This document shows, piece by piece, positions 37,861 through 49,959 of a DNA stretch of 64,000 bases. The notes beneath the pieces were generated by a model. That model had not been told where the DNA came from, did not search any database, and saw only the letters and a list, made by a program, of their open reading frames with translations. This DNA is from Toxotes chatareus. Taxonomy: Eukaryota > Chordata > Actinopteri > Toxotidae. The translations under genes and the position numbers were made by a program. Every line of letters begins with the position of its first letter. Positions within the stretch are counted from its first letter, which is position 1. Location of the stretch: assembly GCA_016801885.1 (NCBI GenBank), contig CM028899.1:17871501-17935500 (forward strand), in the 5' to 3' direction.

Positions 37861-38149
37861 AGCACATTCTTATATGGAGCAATTCATGCTCCACGTAGGA
37901 TGAACCCTTTTCATTCTACCCAGGAGCGTTCAAGAAAAAGACAAGATGGTGGCACCTAGACTTAGGTCACATAGCAGCACATGCTGACACCAATGTTTAG
38001 CTCAACATTTAAAAATCAGATCTGTGGTAACAAAATTAAAGCCCTCCCAAACTTATCCTACTGTCTGTAAACATCGTGAGTTATATTTATACTTGTGAGT
38101 TGTATTCATAGGCAAAATAATCCTTATTATAGTTATTTTTTTTGGCAGA

Positions 38150-38420
38150 GTGAAAACCCCAAAAGCAGAACTCACACAGACACAGAGACAGGTGGATGAA
38201 AGTCGGTCGTGGTTTATTGCTAATAAGAATAAAGAATTCTTAGCACTGGAGCAAGGTCAGCTAGGTGAGACTGTGGACAGGCTTGACCAGGTTGAAGTGT
38301 GTGTCCAGTGTAACATAGAGAAAAAGAACTGGAGAGCAGGAATCCACAGGGGTCTGATGATGACAGAGACAGCAGTGAGTGTGGTGATGGAGCAGAGGTA
38401 CAGATGCTGATAGACCAAGG
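38150..38420 (+). repeat. Possible repeat or element edge
   Basis: 'gtcggtcgtggtttattgct' followed by a 'gctaggtgagactg' style segment and many short GA/CA words recalls the edges of fish elements whose ends contain 'tggtttatt'. The plus frame 38150-38410 is charged (Gln/Glu/Arg) but has no domain I recognise. Tentative. Confidence 0.25.
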
Positions 38421-38452
38421 GAAATAATTTGTAATAGTCAGTAGTAGTAAGT

Positions 38453-38482
38453 TTATTATTATTATTATTATTATTATTATTT
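38453..38482. repeat. (TTA)10 microsatellite
   Basis: About ten uninterrupted TTA trinucleotides. The poly-Asn stretch in the minus frame 38257-38520 is its translation. Confidence 0.95.
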
Positions 38483-41400
38483 CTTTTGAGGCAAGTAAAG
38501 TTTGACATCAGTGGTACCAAGAAAGTAAAAGCCTTTCAAACACTTGTTGCCAAAGCAATCTTCACTGCACATTTAGAGCAGAGCAGAATTCAGTGAAGGC
38601 AGCTTCATGTGTACACACACAGGTGGCTTTCGTAAACATCCAGAGTACATCGTCATAACCAAGAGACTTCATGTGGCAGGGAAAGATAGAGTGAGGTGTG
38701 ATCAGAATAATGATTATGTTATGTCGTTAGAAAAGAAAGCAGACAGAGAGAGAGAGTGGGAAAGTGAAAGAAGCAAGTGGTGTGATGAGAATATTAATTG
38801 CAAAACACTGTGGGTACCTTAAACTCCATTACTGCTGGAGAGCTGTCATAACACTATTAATGAGAGCATGATGGAGAGGCAGAGAAAAGGAGAAAAACGG
38901 TGCAGGTTGAGCGAGGGACTGGAGGAAAGAAGGGGTCATGTTCCTGATTTGCTGTGGTAATATGATCTGGAGGCAGGTATTGAAAGGAGAATTAAACTGC
39001 AATTAAAACGGGAATAATAAAGAACTGCAGAAAGATGGAGAGAAAGGGCAGGTGAGGAACTTGGAAAAGGAAGAATACCAATAAGCTACAGAGGAGAAGA
39101 CATGTCAGAAGAGGAGAACTCATTGAGTAAGACTGACTGAGCCATGGTTGGAAAAAGAAAGTCAAAGAACCAGAGAAGCTCATATGAACCCTCACTGAGA
39201 TGGAGGAGGGTAATGTATTTCACTTGAATGCTAATTGGAGTCAATGTGCCTGCTGTTTAATGCTAATATGTTTGTGGTGGGAGCTAATGTTTGCTAATTA
39301 CAAAGTGGCGGGGAATTGCTTGTTCCAAAGACAGATACAGCAAATGATAGCAGAATACAAGCTGGCTGAATAATGTTTATTAGTTCTGGAATAAATCTAT
39401 ACGAGTCTTTCTCTGACGTATCAGGGTGACATGGAGAACGTGTAGATTTGATGGCAACATGACTCCTGATTCACTGTTTATTGACCTGCAAATAACTTCT
39501 CTGCTTATCTGGAGTCGAGCAACATTGGGTGTATTGACCTCAGGTGCTTCATTTCCACACAGAAAATGATTCAGGCCGTGTTCAGACTAAAAAATACAGC
39601 CCAAGACACAACAATGTACTCAACAATTCGAGTTTAGACTCTAACATTCTGCCTTCAGGAAACAGCTGTATACTCACTCTATAAAATCCAACACTTTGGC
39701 CTTCTCTTTCATACGTCTCTTTTATATGTTAACAAACTCATTTCCAGCCATATAAATGAGCATTACCACCTGAAATAATGTTTAAAAAAAGATTAGAAAT
39801 CTTCTCAATTTCATATTTTGGATTATTATTTATTATTTATTACAATTACAATTCCACTCAGTACTTGCTTATCATGTTAATTAGTCCTGAAAAGTGTGGC
39901 CTGAAAAGTGCACAAAAAAAAAAAACACTTGAATTTCTGGTCATTAAAGCATCCAGGTCCATATGATATGAAGTTACTTAGACTTTGGAGGTGTATGCTG
40001 CTCTGCAAGCCTCTGCAGTCTACGGTTGCCAATAACGTCCTTCACTGGATTCACAAAGACATTTATGTGTAGCTTTGCTTTAGCTTTGCAGATCATAAAA
40101 CCAGCTGAAGGCCTTTCAACTTTTTAAATCACTGTGGCCATCACATAGAAGTAAGAATAACATATGACTGCATAATAAGTAATAGGACATGTCCTCACTG
40201 GAGCTCACTTTTTATTCGAAATTCAAACTTTCATTCAAACGTGGGAAAAAATGAAAAGTTTGCTACAATGGCCTGCTCAGATTCAAACTTAAATTTTGGA
40301 AAAATGGCAGCCCTGGTCTTCATGATGTTTCAAAAAAAGTCAAACTTTGACAAATTCCTTCTAACACATAATTTGTTAGAATTAATTCAAATGCAATCTA
40401 TATTTGTGTATAGAGTAATGCATGAGTCTGAAATTCATTTTTATTTACCAGCATAGTTTACTGATAGGTCAATAGGACATGCAATAGGTCAAGGTGATTG
40501 TGAATTTTAAGAGTGCTCTCTGCTGGAGCACAAGGCAAAGAACTTCAGATGTACTACTGTGATTATAGACTGTCAATTTAGAGTTTAAGCAGGTCACCAC
40601 AGATTGAATATTAAACTTTTTCCCACGTTCAAATGAAACTTTTAAGTGACAGCCTTAGTCTCCCGTGCTGCTCGGTGAATCTGCAGTCATCCATGTTTGC
40701 TGTGGCTGGGGATCTCTGGGTTGATACTTTTGTTCACTGAGAGTTAGAGAGTGAGAGAACCAGAATTTTCTCTATATGAAGTTTCTTCCAAAAAATCTGC
40801 TCTGAAGAGAGCCCTGTGTGCCACAGAGAGCGTATTTGGTGTGTTTTATACTGTGTGTGTTTCATATGTTTTATAGGAGCAGCTGCTAATTGGCCATCAC
40901 AGAGGATCAGTCACCCTGTAACAGGACCATGCTTTTGCTGCTGCCCAGGTTGATTAGACCATGTAGCCTACATAACTTTTAGCTCATACTCCGAATTGGA
41001 GAATATGAGGGGTCTGAGGAGATTGTCTGATTCATATTTCACCAGGTCACATATTCTTCGCTTCCATTCTACCTATACATTACTCCATTTGAATGGAACT
41101 TCTTTTAATGTTAAATGCTGGTAACATACTGTATGTTACAGTATGAGGTTCTATGAAGTTTTTTGAGCATCACACAAGTTAAATTTAAAGTTAACTGAAA
41201 TTTGAAGACATCAGAGAGAGGTAGTAGAACTTTTTAACAGCATGAGGTTTCAGCTTTGAAAAGTCAGTAAAAGTATACTAAAAATAAATGTGCAGACAAG
41301 ATCACGATTAAGAATAAGAATTTTAAAAAGTAAGAATACATGAATATAAATAGTTTATCTGAGAGAGAAAAGAGGCATAAATCTGTCTGGGCACATTAGT

Positions 41401-44400
41401 GGGGTGTGTTTCCCTTATGGCTCACCTCTACGAGGAGAGGTTTAAAGAGGTTTATAAGGGCTGTGAAGGGTTTTTGACATATTTGACATAGGAAGGACAA
41501 CACTATCGTCACCACTGGGCCTTGTTAATAAAGTCGCTTCCAAAGTTTGTCTACTTGTGCCATGATCACCTGTCTCCTGCTATACAATGGATACCTGAGA
41601 ACACCAGCACTCAAAGCTGAAATCATTTCAGTCTAGCTGAGGGTTGTGCACTTATCCCAGTCGTCTGTAAAGAAGATACTGCACAGTGATGTGTTATAAA
41701 ATCCTGCCTCGCCTATCTGAATTGTATCTATTACCTGCACTATTATTAATGGTTTCTCTTATTTTCTGAATATGAAACAGCTTAAAAGTGTCTGTCCCAG
41801 GGCTAGTCTTGGGCTCAGATTTTAATTTGGACTTTCCATTTTGACATCGGAGAAACTGTTTACGCAATAATAAGCTGACAAAAAGCTTAATATTCTTACA
41901 GATACAAACCAAGCCCTCCGTACCTGTTGCTTATTTCATTTCACAGAAATCCACATGGCAGTACTTTCCAACTTTTTTCACCTCATTTTGAGCAGGATTC
42001 ACCTCTCACCCTGAGAATCAGTCTAATAAAAAATACTTGCTCTCTTGTCAAGTGGCAGGCCTTCTGGGCTTGTTAGGATCACAGTTGGAAGCCCCATTAT
42101 TTTGGAAAATAAACCTCCACAGGCTTCCTCTCAACACCTTGGCTTTTAGCCGACCTTACATTTCTTTCTTAGTCTGTTTTCCTTTTTTTTTTTTTGTCTC
42201 TTTCTGTTTTTTCTAACTCATAAGAGGGCTAATGTACAGAGTGGAGGCTTTTGACCTGAGGACAATCTGTTTCATGATCATCACTTCTCTATATCTGTGC
42301 AACTGTATGTTTGTACTTGACCGCTGAGCGTTGTGAGCTGAATAAGAATTTTTAAGATGGTCATATGAAATAAGTTTTTAGAAAACTCTTTTTTAATGAG
42401 AACATTACTTATGTGAGGGGGAGTGGTGAGGTATTGATTGATAACAATCATAAAAAGTAAAAGTTCTGTCTGTGCTGGACAGTGGACGTACACGGTGTAG
42501 ACATAAAGGCAGGGTTTTATTTATAAGGGAACAAATTTATGCATTTTGTACAATCGGTAAGATGAATATGAATTTGTCTTTAATTCATAAAAAAAAAAAA
42601 TCCTGTTCAGGCAAAACAATGTCCCCTTTATTGAGTTGACAATTTAAATGCAAACAATGTTCCTCCTTTGTGTAAAAACCATGTGAAGGAAGTCTAAAGC
42701 TTTTGTTCCTTTCTGATAGGCAAGCTTAGGGGTGTGTTTGCAACTTTCTATCTTTAGCAACATTCATTTTCGTCTTGTTGTATATGCATACATTTGTTGG
42801 ACAGATGCCCAAATACTCAGTTTGTTTCTGGTCTGTACATGTTCAGTCCTTACATTCTCATAATATCTCCCAAATCTGAATATCACAGTACAGGGATTCT
42901 TAATTGTTTTCATTTCACAAGCCACCAAACAGAGGCACATTAAACCATGGACCTTCGTTTGATCAGATTTAGTCACAGTTACGCATAGGGGACAATTTTG
43001 TTGTTGATTTAGCTTTGAAACATATAATTGCTTCCCCTAAGACAACAGCACTGAGAGTGAAACCTTTGATCAGAACAGCCATTCTTTTGCATTCTCTAAG
43101 TGGGATAATTTCCAGTAAATTTCATTACGGTGAAATTAAACCATTCTTCACCTTGCTGTGAAACACCCCTCAGGTACTTGAATGTGATTGGCTGAACTAA
43201 AGACACATTAATTAAACCACTTAAACTCCTCCTGTCTTTTCCCACTTGCTGAAATCTGCCCTCAAATCCAACAGAAAAGCCCATAGTAGGAGTATTTTCC
43301 TACAGCCCAAGCGAACAAAACTTAACCTGGAGGATTTGCAAACCAGAACTTTTTTGAATATACACAAAAAAAGGTGAGACCGCGAAGAACGTTGTTATTT
43401 TTGTGCAGTTTCCCCGCAAGTGCAGTTGTGACACCAAAAAAGGGGAGTAAGTGGCGTTAAGACTGATATATATATATCTTTTTTTTTCACATTTACACAT
43501 AACTTTTAGACATCAGTATCATTAAATTACTGCAAGACCAAACCTGCTCCGTTTTGACTGGTTGACTGTCCCATAAAGTGCACCAAGAGTGGCAGACTGC
43601 CATTCCCCTGCATTGCTGCATCCGGCTATGAAAAATAGCTATGCTACAGTTTCCAAGCATCATGCATGATGTTGTTAAGCTAGCAGTTACACTGACAAAT
43701 AAAAGGCGTGTCAGATATTGAGTCCATCTTGCCAAGTGCCCTAAAAAGTGTTCTAGTGGCCATAGAAATGAACATGGGAGCAAAGGAGGGTTAACATCCA
43801 TTTCCTGTGTCTATGCTTGGATGAAATCACGTAGCTGCTAACCTGTCTTGCAATATACATGCAGATTATATCTTTATATATATATTATTTTCTCAAAAGA
43901 TCAAGGCCATTTGGAGCAAAGAGACAAATCCTCATTTTGTCCAGTCTTTCATTCAGTGTCATGCAAGATGAGAAAGCTTACGGTCTTGTGTTAAGCTTCA
44001 GCTGTCTAAATTGCTTTGAATCTGCTGAGAGATTGTGAATCAAAAGATTGACTCTTGATTTCAATCTGAATACACAAAAGTGTTATTATTATCTTATGTC
44101 CTCTAAAAGCATATAAAGTAGCATCTAATAGTGTTTAAAAGCACTGAAATGAAATGCACTGCAGCCGTCTGTGTCTGTAATGTGCTGATATTATACCTCA
44201 ATGTACGGAAGTATCATTACAGTTTATTTCAGCCTGTTGTGCTTCCTAGAAATGTGGCTATTGTGGCTCTGTGGGTAATGCTAACATTGCACTCACCTTC
44301 TAGAGCTACATAATATTCACAGGAATCATTTCATCTCTGGGTGTGTCTGGCTGTAAATGTAAAAAGAAAGGAAAGGAAAAGGAAGATATTTCTATGAAAG

Positions 44401-46264
44401 ATGCCAGACACCATCTTTCCTCAGCTCATGTGTGTAATGACTGAAAGAAGGAAGCAATGTGCCCCAGTGGGCTCAACAGCTCTACACTCCCCCTGCTGGA
44501 GCCCTCTGGTTAGTATTTCTAGTCTCACTACTGCTGGTGTTAGGGTGACATTAACATAAGACATGAAAACATAAAGGTACTGTGCTCCAGCTGTTGCAAC
44601 CGATATGAACTATTCAGACAGTAACTATGAGATATGGTGCAACGTGATGCTCAAATACTAGAAAATGAAAATATGATTCAATGAAATGTTTGTCTAATAC
44701 TGGATCTTACTCAACACTGGGAATGCCTTCACATGATGGCTACCTGTATGTGGAGCTACATCCACTACATCAAATCATACCTGTAAAGTTTTGTGACTGC
44801 ATCTTGCACAGTTGTGATGTTACCAAGGTGACAAACTGTGTCCACAGACAGACAGACAGTCACCTGCCAAATTGCTCCAAACCACATCTGCGGTATCTGC
44901 TGCTGCAGTAGGTTTCTCCAGGACCACATTTGGCCATGATGAAAAACACACACACACAGATTCACAAGCCATACATAAAGATAGACATTGTGCAGTTTTC
45001 ATTCACTACTGCTGGATGATACAGACTCCAGTTGTGGCTAATCACTCTGCATGCAGACCAAAACACTTCTTTGAAATGTCACATTCTTTCTGTTTTTGAA
45101 TATTGTTTTTTACCTGGGGATAATTCTCCAACTCAACCGTAACTTTGTCTCTCTGTTGCCATTGTAATCTTGACACACAACGGGTCCAGAAAATGCTAGT
45201 GTTTATTGCCAGTGGTTCACAGATATTGTGATTCTTCACATAGCATTTTACATGTCACTTTTACTATGCATATGGAGAGCTGAGCGTTTGGTCATGCCAG
45301 CCTCTGCCTTTTCTTCCGGCTGATTTCAGGGAGGTGAAATAAAGTCTGCGGGATAAGCTGCAGTTGATAAGCGCAGCAAATTCATTAGTTGTAGTTACAC
45401 AGCTGAAATTACACTCATTTATTTTCCAAATCTGGCATCGGCATGTCCCGCTGTGTGCAGCAAATGTTTTTCTCCTCAGTTGGCTGTGGACAGCAGTGAA
45501 CACAGGAACACCACCAATTTCCTGAGGTACGTTGCTTTTCTGCCTCTGCCTCCATTCTTGGTTTGTCGTCTTCCATTTGCTTTAGCTCCTCGTCTGTTCA
45601 CTCCAGTTTGAATAAATACACTCCTCTATAAAAGTGAAATGACTTACGATCGTCCTTATAATAGTCCACGAGATAATCACATATCTGATCAAGTGCAGAT
45701 TAGTGTCTTACGGTATGTTATACAATGTGCTTTGGAAGTCTATACATGATCACAAGGCCAGCAAAGCTTCTTGAACTGAAACAGAGATACAAAGTTAGAC
45801 AGACAGACAGTGATCGCACTGTCAGATAGTCAGCTCAGGGTTAACTGGAGTAGCAGCAGTTCATATCATGGAGTCCTTCCTCTGTATTAGTCTATACAGC
45901 CGGAGGAAAACTGACAGAGACATTCTGCTTACAGTCCTGTCTGTCAGTGTGTGTGTGTGAGAGAGAGAGAGTGTGTGTGCACCTGTACTAACTCAGTGTA
46001 AATGCCAACAGCATCAGTCAAACTGAAGGTCAGACTTTTACACTGACCTTTAGTCCCTCATCAACCTCTGTGTCTGTCTGCATAACTCTCTTCCTCCTTA
46101 CTTCTCTCTCATTTTGTCTTCATATCTCCATTTCATCTTCATTTAATTCCTGATATCTGGCATCCATGTTAATGAACAGTACAACTGAGGAGAATATACT
46201 GTGTTGTATTGTCTTAGAAATTATTCAAAACTGTTAGCTGGGTTTTCTACAATCATATCCAGCA
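38483..46264. other. Long non-coding stretch, no supported gene
   Basis: Nearly 8 kb without an exon, RNA gene or mobile element that I can defend. Purine-rich words dominate 38740-39180. Candidate conserved non-coding segments lie at 39200-39340 and 45260-45480. A self-complementary 14-mer CATCATGCATGATG sits at 43658-43671, and a small hairpin word CATACTGTA/TACAGTATG at about 41128-41148. A TG/GA run lies at 45949-45980. All open frames (for example 43493-43801 minus) lack family signatures. Confidence 0.5.
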
Positions 46265-46562
46265 TAGTTAAATAAATAGTTCGACATTTTTAGAAATGCA
46301 CTTATTTGCTTTCTGCCGAGAGTTAGAAGATTGATACCACTCTCACAGCTGTGTTATAAAATATGCAGCTACAGTCAGCTGATTAGCATAGCTTAGCATA
46401 AAGACTGGAATCAGGAGAAGCAACTAGACCGGCCTTATCTGTAGGTAACAAAAAACACCTACCAGCACCTCTAAAGCTTACTACTTATAACATTATGTCT
46501 CATTTGTTTCAATAACCAGAATGTAAATGTGAGAATTTGTGATTTTGGCTTAGAACAGTGAA
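46265..46562 (+). repeat. Copy of the 'gccgagagttag...agcttagcataaagactgg' fish repeat
   Basis: The order 'agttcgacatttttagaaat', 'tttctgccgagagttagaag', 'attgataccactctca', 'gcttagcataaagactgga' and 'cctaccagcacctctaaagc' matches a very abundant teleost interspersed repeat. It is non-coding. Smaller or more diverged relatives are at 110-180 and 52.90-53.05 kb. Class not assigned by me. Confidence 0.8.
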
Positions 46563-47352
46563 TCCATGAACCCTGTTTGGTGGTTTCCTAAGCTAAGCAG
46601 ACCAGCTACTGAGTATGTAAGTAAGTATATTTTCAAAAATGTGGCTGATCATCCTTTTAACATTGATTCCAACCACATCAGTTTGCAGATTGCCATCCAC
46701 CTTTGTAAAATGACAGTCTCCTTCTTACTATCCTCTCACTCCTTCTCTCTGATTTCTCTCTGTTTTGTCTAACAGCTCCAGAAAGATGGATGGATGTCTG
46801 ATATGGATGAGAAGTGGAGATATTCCTCCCAGACGGTCTCTATGGTCAGTGTTTCCTGGAAGAAGACGTTGCAAAGTGAGGACAAGATCCTGGCAATCCC
46901 ACTTTACACAAACACTTCATCGATCAGACCAACCATCAGTTTAAGTTTCTCCATGTCTCTCCCTCTCTCATTTTCTTCATCACACTCTTCATACTCACTC
47001 TTCCTTCTTCAGTTGCATCTTTGTCTCTGCTCTGTGTTGATAGCTCTGCTCCAAAGTTGATTTGACTAAATTTTACTAAACTTGTTCAGAAACTGATAGA
47101 TTTCCATACTAAAGAATGTAGTATAATAAAGTACTGAAAATGTAAAAGAAAATTGGTTTTATGAGCTGTTATATTATCTCTGTCTTTTTATCTCACAGTA
47201 CTTAAAATGCTGAATTGGGATGCTGCTGAAACTTAAATTATTGTGGATTGCATAAAATATATAAAGGAGAGCTTTTGCACTTGATGCCATGATTCATTGT
47301 GGCTTTTTATTGCCCTTCAAATATCCCATCTGTCTCATCTAACATCTGCTCT
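46563..47352. other. Non-coding stretch, no supported gene
   Basis: The frames 46566-46772 and 46794-47060 (+) are Ser/Leu-rich with no domain. The second lies in a pyrimidine-rich patch (46930-47010). Nothing else recognised. Confidence 0.5.
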
Positions 47353-47401
47353 GTTTTTTTTTTTTGTTTGTTTGTTTGTTTGTTTTTTTGTTTTTTTTTT
47401 G
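47353..47401. repeat. T-rich tract with (TTTG)n core
   Basis: A T run, then about five TTTG units, then further T runs. Simple sequence. Confidence 0.9.
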
Positions 47402-47787
47402 TGAAGCAAAAGCACCAAGATAAGTATTTAAAAAAAACAAAGCTTTAAAAGATTTTCATGAAATCAAGTCCAGTTTCATTGAGACCATTTTGGTCTACAT
47501 TCTACACTCTGTAATTACCTTTCTATACAACAGTGGCTAGGTGTCATTTCCTCAGTGGATTCAAATTGACTTCACATGCACAAAGGATTCACGGGAAACG
47601 ACCTGTGGTTCATGATAAGAGCCACCCTGCCAATTGAATGCTTTAATTGTGAAGCAGCAGCAGTAGGTTTGCATTAGCAGCACTTCACACAGCTGTGATA
47701 AAGCTGTGAACAATAAACAGCGATAATAGATTGACAAAATTACAAATGGTAACTCTAGATTACATGCTGCATTGTTTCCTCTGAATC

Positions 47788-47900
<113 letters not shown>

Positions 47901-48054
47901 TGATTTAAATCCAGAGTGAATGGCAGACTCCACCATGAACAATACTCTAGAATTACTGTCTCACATACGTCTTGTATGCCTCTGTCAGCCAGTGCCAGTT
48001 TACATCCATGTCTGTCCAGGCTCATTTAATTTATGTAGTGAAGAATGTGAAGGA

Positions 48055-48305
48055 ATTTAATGAAAGGTATTAAGTGTATTTTGTCATAATTAGCATATGA
48101 ATTCTTGAGTTATGGCCAAAAGCATGTTTTGTGAGGTCACAGTGACCTTGACCTTTGACCTCAAAAATCCAATCAGTTCATTCCTGAATCCAAGTGAATG
48201 TTTGTGCCAAATTTGAAGAAACTCCCTCAATGTGCTCCTGAGATATTGGGTTTAAGAAAACAGGACATACAGACAACCTGAAAACATTATGCAGCCAACA
48301 GCGTG
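48055..48305 (+). repeat. Fish interspersed repeat copy with nuclear-receptor-type sites
   Basis: Contains 'tgaattcttgagttatggcc', then AGGTCACAGTGACCTTGACC, 'tttgacctc', 'caatcagttcattcctga', 'gtttgtgccaaatttgaag', 'ctcctgagatattggg' and 'gacaacctgaaaacattatg', in the order I know from an abundant fish repeat. A partial relative, internally duplicated, is at 30.24-30.56 kb. It has no coding capacity. Its superfamily is not assigned here. Confidence 0.75.
48134..48161 (+). promoter_or_regulatory. Perfect ERE palindrome and perfect DR1 sequence
   Basis: AGGTCACAGTGACCT (48134-48148) is the consensus inverted repeat of two AGGTCA half-sites with a 3-base spacer bound by oestrogen receptors. 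TGACCTTTGACCT (48149-48161) is, on the other strand, AGGTCA-A-AGGTCA, a consensus direct repeat with 1-base spacer (RXR/PPAR/HNF4-type). The junction also reads TCAAGGTCA on the minus strand (ERR/SF-1-type). Sequence match only: the sites are part of a repeat, no target gene is visible, and occupancy is unknown. Confidence 0.5.
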
Positions 48306-48495
48306 GAGACACATAAGCAGGTAATTATATAATTTAAATACACTGAATGACTATCACATGTACAAATTTAAAGTCCTAGTTAAGCATCAATTAAGGTTCA
48401 TTACTCATCTAATTCTCTAACTTGTATTCATAAAATGCAGGATTGTTTTCAGTGTTTCCATTTACTACGGTGTGAATGACAGGTAAATGCTGTAA

Positions 48496-49959
48496 CAATT
48501 CAATTCAATTCAATTCAATTCAATTTTATTTATATAGCGCCTTCCACAATCAAAATTGTCTCAAAGCGCTTTACAGAGACCCAGAGCCTGACCCCAGAGC
48601 AAGCACTTAAGGCGACAGTGGCAAGGAAAACTCCCTTTTAACAGGAAGAAACCTTGAGCAGAACCTGGCTCAGATGGGGGACCCTCCTGCCGATGGCCGG
48701 GCTGGGTGAAAGGAGGAAAAGGAGGAAGATAGGACAGCTAGGAATGGAGGAGAGGGGGAGAAAGACATGCAGCATAATACAGACAATGTGGGTCAGCATT
48801 TACATTACAGTTAGTGAACAGTTATTGGATAATGTGTGCTCAGCAGATTAGAATTATGAAACAGAGCACGGAGGCAAAAAGCTGTCATGACTGGTAATTA
48901 TTTACATTACAGTTTGCAAAGAATATTAATCAAATATTTATCTGTAGCAGAACGGAACATTAAACATGTTAGAAATAGATCATTGTAAACAATAAACAGC
49001 AGCAGGTGGGTGGAGCCAGGACCATAGGACAAGCAGCTCCAGAGCCAGAGGTACCTGCAGAAAGGTACAGAGAAAGAGAGACCAGAGAGAAACAAGCACA
49101 GGACTACGGGACAGAGAGGACACAGAGTTAATGACATGTAATAAAGGCTAATAAATTTGAGAGTGGGTCTGAGGAGAGAAAGAGAAAGAAGAAGAAGTGC
49201 GCAGTAAATCATGGGATGTCCCCCAGCAGCCTAGGCCTATAGCAGCATAACTAGGGGATGATTCAGTTGCCTGAGCCAGCCCTACTAAGGGCTATATCCT
49301 TAACTGTAACAGTGTCTATAGAGGTAATTGTGACTAACTATAAGTTTAATAAATAACTAGGACTGTAACTACAACTAATTATAAGCTTTATCAAACAAGA
49401 AGGTTTTAAGCTTCGTTTTAAAATTAGAGAGGGTGTCTGCTTCCCGAACCCAAACTGGCAGTTGGTTCCATAGGAGAGGGGCCTGATAGCTAAAGGCTCG
49501 GCCTCCCATTCTACTTTTAGAGATTTTGGGAACCATAAGCAAACCTGCATTCTGGGAACGAAGCAATCTGTTAGGATGATATGGTACTATCAGCTCTTTG
49601 AGATATGAAGGAGCCTGGCCATTGAGGGCCTTATATGTAAGGAGAAGGATTTTAAAATCAATTCTGGATTTTACAGGAAGCCAATGAAGAGAAGTTAGTA
49701 CAGGAGTAATGTGATCTCTCTTGCTAATTCCAGTCAGTACTCTCGCTGCAGCATTTTGGATCAGCTGGAGGCTTTTTAGAGAGTTAACTGGACATCCTGA
49801 TAATAGGGAATTACAGTAGTCCAGCCTAGAAGTAACAAAAGCATGGACTAATTTTTCAGCATCACTCTGCGACAGAATGTTCCTAATCTTACTGATATTG
49901 CGCAGGTGAAAGAAGGCGGTCCTAGAGACTTGTTTTATATATGAGTTAAAGGACAAATC
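48496..49959 (-). mobile_element. 5'-truncated L2-clade LINE, 1.46 kb
   Basis: The element lies on the minus strand: the end of its ORF at 49959-49375, then about 0.85 kb of 3' untranslated sequence, then a short-tandem-repeat end of six CAATT units on the plus strand (48496-48525). The 3' region shows 'tttatttatatagcgcct', 'caaagcgctttacag', 'gcgacagtggcaaggaaaac' and 'tttaacaggaagaaacct', phrases I know from the 3' ends of abundant fish L2-type LINEs. The 5' break just above 49959 is abrupt, as expected for incomplete reverse transcription. I see no clear target-site duplication. Confidence 0.88.
49375..49959 (-). pseudogene. C-terminal part of an L2-clade LINE reverse-transcriptase protein
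   Basis: About 194 uninterrupted codons end at TAG (49377-49375). Counting from the Met/Leu codon at 49956, motifs are S-R-L-D-Y-C-N-S-L-L-S-G (43-54), L-Q-L-I-Q-N-A-A-A-R-V-L-T (63-75), L-H-W-L-P-V (90-95), R-A-F-S (153-156), L-W-N-Q-L-P (162-167) and F-K-T-K-L-K-T-F-L-F (179-188). These belong to the region after the polymerase palm in CR1/L2-type ORF2 proteins, which normally carry an endonuclease and the full polymerase upstream. Those are absent, so no activity is possible. No stop or frameshift interrupts it, which suggests a fairly recent insertion. Confidence 0.9.
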
